A stretch of DNA of 7,103 nucleotides from JAXDLK01 sp034666665. Its GTDB lineage: Bacteria > Desulfobacterota > Binatia > JACPRU01. The notes beneath the pieces were generated by a model. The model had not been told where the DNA came from. It saw only the letters and a program-made list of their open reading frames with translations, and searched no databases. Position 1 is the stretch's first letter; the number at the start of each line of letters is the position of its first letter. Location of the stretch: positions 1 through 7,103 of the forward strand of contig JAXDLK010000058.1 of assembly GCA_034666665.1 (NCBI GenBank), given 5' to 3'. Shown here one piece after another: positions 1 to 6,760 of the stretch. A program made the position numbers and the translations under genes.

Positions 1-472
1 CGTCGAGGATCAGGAGCTTTGGCCCGAGCACGAGGGCGCGGCCGATCGAGAGCTGCTGCTGCTGGCCGCCGGAGAGGTCGCCGCCGCGCCGGTGGAGCAT
101 CGTCTTCAGCACGGGGAAGAGCTCGTAGATCTCCGCGGGGATGCTCTTCGCCCTGTCCCTTCGCGCGGTCAGCCCGAGGCGGAGGTTCTCCTCCACGGTG
201 AGCTGCGGAAAGATCTCGCGCCCCTGCGGTACGAAGCCGATGCCGGCGTAGGCGCGCGCTTCGGGCGGCCTGCCCGCCAATTCCACGCCCTCGAACCGGA
301 CGGTTCCCGAGACGATCGTGCGCAAGCCCATGATCGCGCCGAGCAGCGTCGTCTTGCCGACCCCGTTGCGGCCCATCACGACGGTGCACGATCCCGCCTT
401 CACCTCGAGTGCGACGTCGCGGAGCGTGTGGCTCTCGCCGTAGTAGTGGTTCAACCCCTCGATCGCCAGCAC
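1..472 (-). CDS. urtE: UrtE, urea ABC transporter ATP-binding protein (partial, C-terminus outside window)
   Basis: One of the two cytoplasmic ATPases that power urea import; it pairs with UrtD on the UrtB/UrtC permeases. The visible 157 residues contain Walker A GRNGVGKTT (34-42), the Q-loop in VPQGREIFP (Q83), the ABC signature LSGGQQQQL (133-141) and the first part of Walker B, LLILD, ending at the window edge. The opening MLAIEGLNHYYGESHTLRDV and the GRNGVGKTT form of Walker A are characteristic of UrtE rather than the related LivF. Family members are about 230 residues, so roughly 70 are missing to the left. The start is GTG at 472: it is in the same frame as urtD and lies one codon after the urtD stop (TGA GCC GTG), so nothing further upstream is possible. 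A GGAG inside the last urtD codons sits 8 bases before it. Coupled translation with urtD is likely. No defect is seen in the visible part. Confidence 0.95.
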   Translation of the reverse strand, partial: MLAIEGLNHYYGESHTLRDVALEVKAGSCTVVMGRNGVGKTTLLGAIMGLRTIVSGTVRFEGVELAGRPPEARAYAGIGFVPQGREIFPQLTVEENLRLGLTARRDRAKSIPAEIYELFPVLKTMLHRRGGDLSGGQQQQLSIGRALVLGPKLLILD

Positions 473-475
473 GGC

Positions 476-1279
476 TCAGGCTCCGAGATAGACTTCGAGC
501 ACGCGGGGATCGTTCTGGATCGCGTCCATCGGGCCCTCGGCGAGGATCCTGCCTTCGTGCAGCACCGTCACCTTGCGGGCGATCTTGCGGACGAACTCCA
601 TGTCGTGCTCGACGACCACGACCGTGTGCTCGCCCGCGAGCGAGATCAGCAGCTCGGCGGTCCGATCGCTCTCGCGATGGGTCATCCCCGCGACGGGCTC
701 GTCGACGAGCAGGAGCTGCGGCTCTTGCACGAGCAGCATGCCGATCTCGAGCCACTGCTTCTGTCCGTGCGACAGCAGCCCGGCGCGGAGCTCGCGCTCG
801 CCGGCGAGGCCGATCGTCGCCAGCGTGGCGTCGATGCGGTCTTTCTCTTCGCCGGAGAGGCGGGCGAAAAGCGTGCTGCGCACGCGCTTGTCGCCACGCA
901 AGGCGAGCTCGAGGTTTTCGAAGACGCTGTGGCCGACGAAGACGGTCGGGCGCTGGAACTTCCGGCCGATCCCTGCGATCGCGATCTGGGCCTCCGACAG
1001 CACCGTGAGATCGATCGTGTTGCCGAAGAAGACCTTGCCGGCGTCGGGGCGGGTCTTGCCGGTGATCACGTCCATGAGCGTCGTCTTGCCCGCGCCGTTC
1101 GGGCCGATGAGGCAGCGGAGCTCGCCGTCGTCGAGATAGAGTGACAGGTCATCGAGCGCGCGGAAGCCGTCGAACGACACCGTCAAACCCTCGACGTAGA
1201 GGATGACCCCCTGCCTGGTGTCGACCACGCCGGTCTCCACGGCGTGCATGCCGCGGGCGGCGCTCGCCTCGGGAGTCAC
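476..1279 (-). CDS. urtD: UrtD, urea ABC transporter ATP-binding protein
   Basis: Second ATPase of the urea importer, 267 residues from the chosen start. Visible motifs in order: Walker A GPNGAGKTT (59-67), Q-loop RKFQRP (Q109), signature LSHGQKQWLEI (169-179), Walker B LLLVDEP (189-195) and H-loop H225 in VVVEHDMEFV. The LSHGQKQWLEIGMLL signature and VAGMTHRE after Walker B are hallmarks of UrtD as against LivG. The reading frame is open far upstream to 2320, but that part is antiparallel shadow inside urtC. The start chosen is GTG at 1279, whose GTGA overlaps the urtC stop codon and is preceded by GGAAG five bases upstream. The alternative is ATG at 1249, ten residues in, with no well-placed ribosome site. 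Conserved ABC similarity starts only around residue 26 (VILYVEGLTVSFDGF), so the start cannot be settled from homology. Confidence 0.95.
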   Translation of the reverse strand: MTPEASAARGMHAVETGVVDTRQGVILYVEGLTVSFDGFRALDDLSLYLDDGELRCLIGPNGAGKTTLMDVITGKTRPDAGKVFFGNTIDLTVLSEAQIAIAGIGRKFQRPTVFVGHSVFENLELALRGDKRVRSTLFARLSGEEKDRIDATLATIGLAGERELRAGLLSHGQKQWLEIGMLLVQEPQLLLVDEPVAGMTHRESDRTAELLISLAGEHTVVVVEHDMEFVRKIARKVTVLHEGRILAEGPMDAIQNDPRVLEVYLGA

Positions 1280-2367
1280 GAGCGCTTCCACCGCGCGAGC
1301 CCGGCGAAGCCCTCCGGGAAGAACAGTGTGACGGCGATGAAGAGCGCGCCGAGCAGATAGAGCCAGAGATCGGGAAACGCCACGGTCAGCCAGCTCTTCG
1401 CCCAGTTGACGGCGACCGCTCCGAGCGCCGCGCCGAAGAGCGTGCCGCGGCCGCCGACTGCTACCCAGATCGCCATCTCGACCGAGTTCGCGGGCTGGAG
1501 CTCGCTCGGATTGATGATGCCGACTTGGGGAGTGTAGAGCGCGCCGGCGAGGCCGCAGAGCATTGCGGACACGGTCCAGAAGAAGAGCTTGTAGGCCGCC
1601 GGATCGTAGCCGCAGAACATGACGCGGCTCTCGGCGTCGCGGATGGCCGCGAGCACCCGTCCCAGGCGCGAGACCACGAGGTATCGACAGAGGAGATAGG
1701 CGCCGAGCAGCGCGGCCACCGAGACCACGTAGAGGCCGATTCTCGTCGACGGATCGTGTATCGGAAAGCCGAGGATCCGCTTGAAGTCGGTGAGCCCGTT
1801 GTTGCCCCCGAAGCCGGTATCGTTGCGGAAGAAGAGCAGCATGAGCGCGTAGGTGAGCGCCTGCGTGATGATCGAGAAGTAGACGCCGCGAATGCGCGAG
1901 CGAAACGCGAACCAGCCGAAGGCGAGCGCGAGGCCACCGGGAATCACCAGCGCCATCGAGGCGGCATAGGCGAAGTGCTGGAACCCCCACCAGGTGATCG
2001 GCAGCTCCTTCCAGTCGAGGAAGACCATGAAGTCGGGGAGCTCGCTTCGGTAGACGCCCTCCGCGCCGATCGAGCGCATCAGGTACATGCCCATGGCGTA
2101 GCCGCCGAGCGCGAAGAAGACGCCGTGGCCGAGGCTCAGGATGCCGGCATAGCCCCAGATGAGATCGACGGCGAGCGCCACGATCGCGTAGCAGGCGAAC
2201 TTGCCGAACAGCGGGATCAGGTGACCGGGGAGCCGGATCGGAGATCCTTCGGAAGGGAGCGCAGCGAGCGCCGGCACGAGGACGAGCGTGACGAACGCCA
2301 CGCCCGCGAAGACCACCCACTCGCGCCGGGCGTGCAGCCGCGCCCAGACCGGGAGCGTGGGATCCAT
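1276..2367 (-). CDS. urtC: UrtC, urea ABC transporter permease (LivM family)
   Basis: Inner-membrane permease of the urea importer, 363 residues, partner of UrtB. It begins with a basic cytoplasmic stretch (MDPTLPVWARLHARREW), then a hydrophobic segment at 18-38. The LivM-type region GYAGILSLGHGVFFALGGYAMG spans 72-93. Further hydrophobic segments lie near 136-156, 162-180, 210-232, 261-278, 298-322 and 331-350. The cytoplasmic coupling loop that contacts the ATPases is RLGRVLAAIRDAESRVMFCGYD (234-255). The insert SELPDFMVFLDWKELPITWWGFQHF (108-132) is typical of UrtC rather than LivM. Length is normal for the family. The ATG lies 6 bases after the urtB stop, with GAGGG about 10 bases upstream overlapping the end of urtB. 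The stop codon overlaps the urtD start. Confidence 0.95.
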   Translation of the reverse strand: MDPTLPVWARLHARREWVVFAGVAFVTLVLVPALAALPSEGSPIRLPGHLIPLFGKFACYAIVALAVDLIWGYAGILSLGHGVFFALGGYAMGMYLMRSIGAEGVYRSELPDFMVFLDWKELPITWWGFQHFAYAASMALVIPGGLALAFGWFAFRSRIRGVYFSIITQALTYALMLLFFRNDTGFGGNNGLTDFKRILGFPIHDPSTRIGLYVVSVAALLGAYLLCRYLVVSRLGRVLAAIRDAESRVMFCGYDPAAYKLFFWTVSAMLCGLAGALYTPQVGIINPSELQPANSVEMAIWVAVGGRGTLFGAALGAVAVNWAKSWLTVAFPDLWLYLLGALFIAVTLFFPEGFAGLARWKRS

Positions 2368-2373
2368 GCGTGC

Positions 2374-3996
2374 CTAGCCCTCGACGGCTCGCCCCTTCAG
2401 GGCGAAGAGTCCCTGCGGCCGGCGTTGGATGAAGAGAACGATGAAGACGAGGACGGTGATCTTGCCGAGCACCGCTCCGAGCAGAGGCTCGAGGAGCTTG
2501 TTCACCATGCCGAGGCCGAGCGCGGCGAAGACCGTACCCGCCACGTTGCCGACGCCGCCGATCACGACGACCATGAAGCAGTCGACGATGTACTGCTGGC
2601 CGAGCTCGGGGCCGACGTTGCCGAGCTGCGAGAGCGCCACGCCTCCGAGCCCGGCAAGGCCCGAGCCGAGCCCGAACGTCCAGAGATCGACCCGGCGCGT
2701 GGCAATGCCGAGGCTCGCCGCCATGGCGCGGTTCTGTGTCACCGCGCGGACCTCGAGCCCGACCGTGCTCCGGCGAAGGGTGGCCGCGAGCGCGCCGACG
2801 ATCAGCGCGACGAAGATCACGATCGCGATCCGGCTGTACGGCAGCACGACCCCGTGCATCACCTCGACCCCGCCGGAGAGCCAGGTCGGGTTGGAGACCT
2901 GCACGTTCTGCGCGCCGTAGAAGAACCGCACCGTCTGGATGATGATCAAGCTCGCGCCCCAGGTGGCGAGCAGCGTCTCGAGCGGCCGCCCGTACAAGAA
3001 CTGGATCACGGCGCGCTCGAGGATCATGCCCGCGATCGTGCAGACGGCGAATGCGGCCGGGATCGCGACCGCGATCGCCCAGTCCGCGGCGCCGGGCGCG
3101 TACGCCAGGAAGGCGCGCTGGATCGAGTAGGTCGCGTACGCTCCGAGCATGATCATTTCGCCGTGCGCCATGTTGATGACGCCCATGAGACCGAACGTGA
3201 TACCGAGGCCGAGCGCGGCGAGCAGCAGGACGCTGCCGAGCGAGATGCCGTAGAAGACGTTGGCGGCCGAGCTCACGAACAGCTGCTTACGGTCGAGGCT
3301 CGTGATCGTCGCGCGAGCTGCGTCGCGGACCTTCTCGCTCGTCTCGGCCGGAGTGCCGTCGGCGCCGGGCTCCAGGAGAGCCTGGAGGTCGGTCCGCAAG
3401 GCGAGGTCTCCCGACTCCCGGATCATCGCGATCGCCGCGAGCCGCGAGCTCTCGTCCGGCGAATGGAGCTCGAGCTCGGCGATGCCGACCGCCAGGCGCG
3501 ACTTGACCCACGAGTCAGTCTCGCGCGCGAGCGCGCCTTTCATCGGCCCGAGCGCCTCGGGGCGCAGGTGCTTCATCAGCACACCGGCTGCCGCGACGCG
3601 CACCGCGGGGTCGGCGGAATGGAGCTCCAGCTGCGCGATCGTCGGCTTGAGCTCGCGGCGGACTCGGTTGTTGACGATCGGCGTGCGGAGCTCGCCCGAC
3701 GGCGTGATCGGCGTCCCCGTGGCGGCGTCGACGAAGGTGTCGTCCTCGCCCGGCACGAGGAGGCTTCCAGCGGCGTCGATCCGGAGCTTCCCCTCCTGAA
3801 ACGCGCGGAGCGTCGGCAGTGCCGCCGGGTCATCGAGCGCAGCGAGATCGACGATCGCCTGCGAGACGATCGCGGGACGTGGATCGCCGAGGTTTCGCAG
3901 CGCCGCCGCGAGGTCAGCGGCGATGGCCGGCACGCCAGCGAGCGCCGCCGCGCCGGCCATCAGGAGGAAGAACGACCGAGCGACGCGAACGGTCAC
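2374..3996 (-). CDS. urtB: UrtB, urea ABC transporter permease with periplasmic HEAT-like N-terminal extension
   Basis: Inner-membrane permease of the urea importer, 540 residues. Residues 1-27 look like a signal peptide (VARSFFLLMAGAAALAG, cleavage near AIAA|D). Residues 28-240 are a predicted periplasmic, helical, Ala/Leu-rich domain with HEAT-like repeats: AQLELHSADPAVRVAAAGVL at 121-140 and AELELHSPDESSRLAAIAMI at 173-192 are visibly related. From about 245 follows a LivH-type permease, with INMAHGEMIMLGAYATY (274-290), the ATPase-coupling loop GLEVRAVTQNRAMAASLGI (413-431) and VVVIGGVGNVAGTVFAALGLG (476-496). This long form is usual for proteobacterial-type UrtB; cyanobacterial UrtB lacks the extension. 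The frame is open upstream to 4392, but that is shadow within urtA. The start chosen is GTG at 3996, overlapping the urtA stop as GTGA and leading directly into the signal peptide. No good Shine-Dalgarno precedes it, so translation probably depends on coupling to urtA. Confidence 0.94.
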   Translation of the reverse strand: MTVRVARSFFLLMAGAAALAGVPAIAADLAAALRNLGDPRPAIVSQAIVDLAALDDPAALPTLRAFQEGKLRIDAAGSLLVPGEDDTFVDAATGTPITPSGELRTPIVNNRVRRELKPTIAQLELHSADPAVRVAAAGVLMKHLRPEALGPMKGALARETDSWVKSRLAVGIAELELHSPDESSRLAAIAMIRESGDLALRTDLQALLEPGADGTPAETSEKVRDAARATITSLDRKQLFVSSAANVFYGISLGSVLLLAALGLGITFGLMGVINMAHGEMIMLGAYATYSIQRAFLAYAPGAADWAIAVAIPAAFAVCTIAGMILERAVIQFLYGRPLETLLATWGASLIIIQTVRFFYGAQNVQVSNPTWLSGGVEVMHGVVLPYSRIAIVIFVALIVGALAATLRRSTVGLEVRAVTQNRAMAASLGIATRRVDLWTFGLGSGLAGLGGVALSQLGNVGPELGQQYIVDCFMVVVIGGVGNVAGTVFAALGLGMVNKLLEPLLGAVLGKITVLVFIVLFIQRRPQGLFALKGRAVEG

Positions 3997-5312
3997 TTGT
4001 ACTTGGGTTCGGTGCAGTTCCCACAGACCCACGGGTAGGTCCAGTCGGCGACCTTCTTGGCGCTGTCCGGGATGAACGGGCTCCAAGCCTGTGCGCGGAT
4101 CGGACCATCGGTCTTCCACACCACCGTGAACTGCCCATCGCCGCCGACCTCGCCGATCAGCACCGGCTTGTGGAGGTGGTGGTTCTTGGCGTCCATCACG
4201 ATGTCGAATCCCGACGGCGCGCGAACCACCTGCCCGCCGACCGCCTGTCGGACCGCGTCGACGTCGGTAGTGCCGGCCTGCAGCACCGCGTGCGACCACA
4301 TCTGGATGCCGATGTAGGTCGCCTCCATGGGATCGTTGGTGACGCGCTTGTTGCCGCCCGCGAGGTTGTTCTTCTTCACCCACGCCTTCCACTTCGCGAT
4401 GAACGCCTTGTTCTCAGGCGTATCCACCGACATGAAGTAGTTCCACGCTGCGAGGTGGCCGACGAGCGGCTTGGTGTCGATGCCGCGCAGCTCTTCCTCG
4501 CCGACGGAGAACGCGATCACCGGAACGTCCTCGGCCTTCAGGCCTTGCGCGGCGAGCTCCTTGTAGAAGGGAACGTTCGAGTCGCCGTTGATCGTCGAGA
4601 TCACGGCGGTCGACTTGGCGCCGGCGAACTTCTTGATGTCGGCGACGATCGTTTGGTAGTCGCTGTGCCCGAAGGGCGTATAGGTCTCCATGATGTCCGC
4701 TTTGGCCACGCCCTTGGACTTCAGGAAGTAGTTGAGGATCTTGTTCGTGGTGCGGGGATAGACGTAGTCCGTCCCGAGCAGGACGAAGCGCTTGGCCTCG
4801 CCGCCCGCCGGGCTCATCAGATACTCGACCGCCGGAATCGCTTGCTGGTTCGGCGCGGCGCCGGTGTAGAAGACGTTCCACGAAGACTCCTCGCCCTCGT
4901 ACTGCACGGGGTAGAAGAGCAGGCCGTTCAGCTCCTCGAAGACCGGCAGGACCGATTTCCGGGACACCGAGGTCCAGCAGCCGAAGACGACGGCGACCTT
5001 CTCCTTCTGGATGAGCTCACGGGCCTTCTCGGCGAAGAGCGGCCAGTTCGAGGCGGGATCGACTACCACCGGCTCGATCTTGCGGCCGAGGAGCCCGCCC
5101 TTCTGGTTGATCTCGTCGATCGCCATCAAGGCCGTGTCCTTCAGTGAGGTCTCGCTGATCGCCATCGTTCCCGAGAGCGAGTGCAGGATGCCGACCTTGA
5201 TCGGGTCCTTGTCGGCGGCACGGCCCGGCGCGGCAAGGCCAAACACCGCCGCCGCGATCACGATCGCCGCCGCGAACGCCCTTCTCGGATTCTGAATCGG
5301 GGAAATGTTCAT
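3993..5312 (-). CDS. urtA: UrtA, periplasmic urea-binding protein
   Basis: Substrate-binding protein that captures urea in the periplasm and delivers it to UrtBC; 439 residues from the ATG. It has a signal peptide with NPRRAFAAAIVIAAAVFGLAAPGRA (cleavage near residue 32). The RRAF resembles, but does not fully match, a twin-arginine motif. The mature protein opens DKDPIKVGILHSLSGTMAISE, the classic UrtA/AmiC-like fold start. Other family hallmarks are VVVDPASNWPLFAEKARELI (82-101), VVFGCWTSVSRKSVLPVFE (108-126), LLFYPVQYEGEESSWNVFYTGAAPNQQ (131-157), GTDYVYPRTTNKI (180-192), INGDSNVPFY (241-250) and TNDPMEATYIGIQMW (325-339). It ends in a Cys-x-x-Cys (C430, C433), possibly a disulfide. ATG at 5312 is preceded by AGGAG with a 9-base spacer; an in-frame GTG directly before it (5315, 6-base spacer) would add one residue. 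Confidence 0.97.
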   Translation of the reverse strand: MNISPIQNPRRAFAAAIVIAAAVFGLAAPGRAADKDPIKVGILHSLSGTMAISETSLKDTALMAIDEINQKGGLLGRKIEPVVVDPASNWPLFAEKARELIQKEKVAVVFGCWTSVSRKSVLPVFEELNGLLFYPVQYEGEESSWNVFYTGAAPNQQAIPAVEYLMSPAGGEAKRFVLLGTDYVYPRTTNKILNYFLKSKGVAKADIMETYTPFGHSDYQTIVADIKKFAGAKSTAVISTINGDSNVPFYKELAAQGLKAEDVPVIAFSVGEEELRGIDTKPLVGHLAAWNYFMSVDTPENKAFIAKWKAWVKKNNLAGGNKRVTNDPMEATYIGIQMWSHAVLQAGTTDVDAVRQAVGGQVVRAPSGFDIVMDAKNHHLHKPVLIGEVGGDGQFTVVWKTDGPIRAQAWSPFIPDSAKKVADWTYPWVCGNCTEPKYK

Positions 5313-5321
5313 CACAGCTCG

Positions 5322-5326
5322 CTCCT
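5322..5326 (-). promoter_or_regulatory. Ribosome binding site of urtA
   Basis: AGGAG on the minus strand, within GAGAGGAGC. It lies 9 bases before ATG 5312 and 6 before the adjacent GTG 5315, so it allows either start. It is the clearest Shine-Dalgarno sequence among the urt genes, consistent with UrtA being needed in the largest amount. Confidence 0.75.
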
Positions 5327-5345
5327 CTCGTCGTGTGGTTTCCGA

Positions 5346-5389
5346 CGAGCGACGGCGACTGACGAGTCGCCGCCGTCGCCGTCCGCTCG
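5346..5389 (-). promoter_or_regulatory. Intergenic hairpin between the porin gene and urtA
   Basis: The arms 5346-5359 and 5375-5389 pair over 14 base pairs with one bulged base (5384) and a 15-base loop. A competing, shorter hairpin (5353-5360 with 5365-5372, 8 perfect pairs, loop 5361-5364) uses one arm of the long one plus its loop, so the two are mutually exclusive. It starts 16 bases after the porin stop and ends about 30 bases before urtA. On the RNA the stem is followed by TCGGAAACCACACG, with no U-run, so it is not a standard intrinsic terminator. A role in RNA 3'-end protection or processing, or in setting the porin:UrtA ratio, is an inference. Confidence 0.55.
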
Positions 5390-5405
5390 GGATCGAACGC
5401 TTCCT

Positions 5406-6647
5406 TCAGATCTGCAGCTGGATTGCGATCTTGACGGCGCTCACGTCGTCACCGGTGACGTCGGGCGCGAAGTTGACGAGGCTCTTGGTCGCGAGGTCGC
5501 CGTGCTGGAAGTAGAGCGACAGGCGCGCGTTGTGGCCGTCGATGACGTAGTTCACTCCGGATTCGAACTCGTCGCGACTGCTGCTGTGGTCGGGCTCGAT
5601 GTCGGTGTAGCGAACGTAGGGCTGGAACTTACCGATGCCGACCTTCGCCGGCAGTAGGTAGAGGGCAGTCGCGGTGAAGGCGTCACCGTCGAACATGCAG
5701 AAGCACCCTCCTTCGTCGCTGAAGGCGGCGAGGTCATAGTCGGAATCGAAGTATTTGTATTCGCCCTCGACCGTGACGGCACCGGCATCCCCGAGCGGCT
5801 TTTCGAACAGCACGTCGACGCTCGTACCGAGGAAGTCGCCCGGGTGCAGAGCCGAACCGGAGCCGTCCGCTTGGTACTGCAGCGCGTACCCCACGGTGAG
5901 GACGTCTCCTCCACCGCCGTAGTACGTGCTGCTCGTGTAGTACGCGGGATTGTCCTCGATCCCGAGGAACTGATACGCGAGCCGGACGCCGAACAGTGGG
6001 TTGTCGTCGGGGTTGGAGAGCCCGCGCAGCCCGTTGAAGGCGCCGAAGACGTACTTGAGGCGGCCTTCGGGGCCGGCGTTTCCCCAGAGGTTCACGCCGT
6101 GATCGCGACCGTAGACGCCGGCGCCGCCCGATCCGAACTGGACGCTGAAATCTGATGGATAGAAGGGCGTCTTGAACCCTTCATAGACGTTCGCATAGAA
6201 GGGCCCGTCCATCTCGGCTCGGTCGGAGGGCACCAGCAGGCGCCCGCCCCAAATGTTGAAGTAGGGAGTGAATTCGAGCTTGCCGATGGCGTCGAGCACG
6301 ACGAATTCCTGAAGATCGCCGTCGCCGCAAAACACGCATTCGGTGTTGACCTCGAGCTTGACGTACTGATGGATCTGCCCGCTCAGATAGATGCGGGCAT
6401 TGTCGAGGTTGAAGTCCTTCGACCACTCGTCGCCGTTGGTGCCCGCGCCGTCCTCGCGCGCCGCAAAGCTTCCCCGGGCGCCGACTCCGAGCTTGGCCCA
6501 CTTGGTGTCGTCGATCTTGAAGGTCGGTCCCGCATCAGCGCCTTGGGCCCAGAGCAGCCCCGCGAGTGACAGCGTCAGCGTCGCTCTTCGTGAGGGTGCG
6601 CGCGCGGTCTCCAGGACCCCGGCAAAACGGTAAGCGCCTCTCCGCAT
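5406..6647 (-). CDS. Outer-membrane beta-barrel porin, probable urea/short-amide channel
   Basis: A 413-residue predicted outer-membrane porin. The signal peptide is long, with basic n-region MRRGAYRF...SRR, hydrophobic TLTLSLAGLLWAQG (23-36) and cleavage at ADA|G near 39. After that come many alternating amphipathic strands separated by Gly/Asp-rich turns, for example FNLDNARIYLSGQIHQYVKLEVN (79-101), LEFTPYFNIWGGRLLVPSDRAEMDGPFYANVYE (124-156) and VTVEGEYKYFDSDYDL (291-306). The RLLVPSDRAEMDGPF segment and overall pattern resemble phosphate-selective-porin-like/FmdC-type porins; FmdC of Methylophilus is linked to uptake of short amides and urea. Position directly upstream of urtA on the same strand supports a urea role, but substrate is inferred. 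It has four cysteines (C104, C107, C315, C317), unusual for a porin, and ends IQLQI rather than in an aromatic residue. ATG 6647 follows GGAG with an 8-base spacer. Confidence 0.85.
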   Translation of the reverse strand: MRRGAYRFAGVLETARAPSRRATLTLSLAGLLWAQGADAGPTFKIDDTKWAKLGVGARGSFAAREDGAGTNGDEWSKDFNLDNARIYLSGQIHQYVKLEVNTECVFCGDGDLQEFVVLDAIGKLEFTPYFNIWGGRLLVPSDRAEMDGPFYANVYEGFKTPFYPSDFSVQFGSGGAGVYGRDHGVNLWGNAGPEGRLKYVFGAFNGLRGLSNPDDNPLFGVRLAYQFLGIEDNPAYYTSSTYYGGGGDVLTVGYALQYQADGSGSALHPGDFLGTSVDVLFEKPLGDAGAVTVEGEYKYFDSDYDLAAFSDEGGCFCMFDGDAFTATALYLLPAKVGIGKFQPYVRYTDIEPDHSSSRDEFESGVNYVIDGHNARLSLYFQHGDLATKSLVNFAPDVTGDDVSAVKIAIQLQI

Positions 6648-6651
6648 TTCT

Positions 6652-6659
6652 TCCTCTCC
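6652..6659 (-). promoter_or_regulatory. Ribosome binding site of the porin gene
   Basis: The minus strand reads GGGAGAGGAAGAA directly before ATG 6647. GGAG (6659-6656) has an 8-base spacer and AGGA (6655-6652) a 4-base spacer. This strong site supports ATG 6647 over an internal GTG at codon 11 that would give a shorter signal peptide. Confidence 0.7.
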
Positions 6660-6670
6660 CCCTTCCGCTC

Positions 6671-6691
6671 GGGGCCGTCCGCCCCCGGACG
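6671..6691 (-). promoter_or_regulatory. GC-rich leader hairpin upstream of the porin RBS
   Basis: CGTCCG (6676-6681) and CGGACG (6686-6691) pair perfectly around a four-base loop. Alternatively GGGGC (6671-6675) pairs with GCCCC (6681-6685). The two stems share bases and cannot coexist. They lie about 12-30 bases upstream of the ribosome binding site, inside the leader predicted from the sigma-54 promoter. A role in translation control is possible, but in such GC-rich DNA it may be chance. Confidence 0.3.
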
Positions 6692-6760
6692 ACTCCTCTG
6701 CTCACGTCTTCATTCGAGGGCCGCCTCGAATCTGTGCGTGATCGACCGCAGAGGAGCCGA

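Noticed and set aside
92..1144. A 350-residue plus-strand open frame opposite urtE and urtD
   Set aside because: Shadow frame of two ABC ATPases whose Walker and signature motifs are intact on the minus strand; no recognisable product.
1280..2320. Upstream extension of the urtD reading frame giving a 614-residue product
   Set aside because: The extra residues are Arg-rich frame shadow of urtC; the real UrtD starts at the GTGA overlap.
1525..4038. An 837-residue open frame on the plus strand across urtC and urtB
   Set aside because: It is antisense to two clearly recognised permeases; the product is extremely Arg/Glu/Asp/His-rich with no domain, as expected from the complement of GC-rich hydrophobic coding sequence.
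3997..4392. Upstream extension of the urtB reading frame giving a 672-residue product
   Set aside because: It lies within urtA in another frame and would bury the signal peptide that starts at GTG 3996.
5316..5405. Intrinsic terminator after the porin gene
   Set aside because: The stem is strong but is followed by TCGGAAACC on the RNA, with no U-tract, so a standard Rho-independent terminator is not supported.
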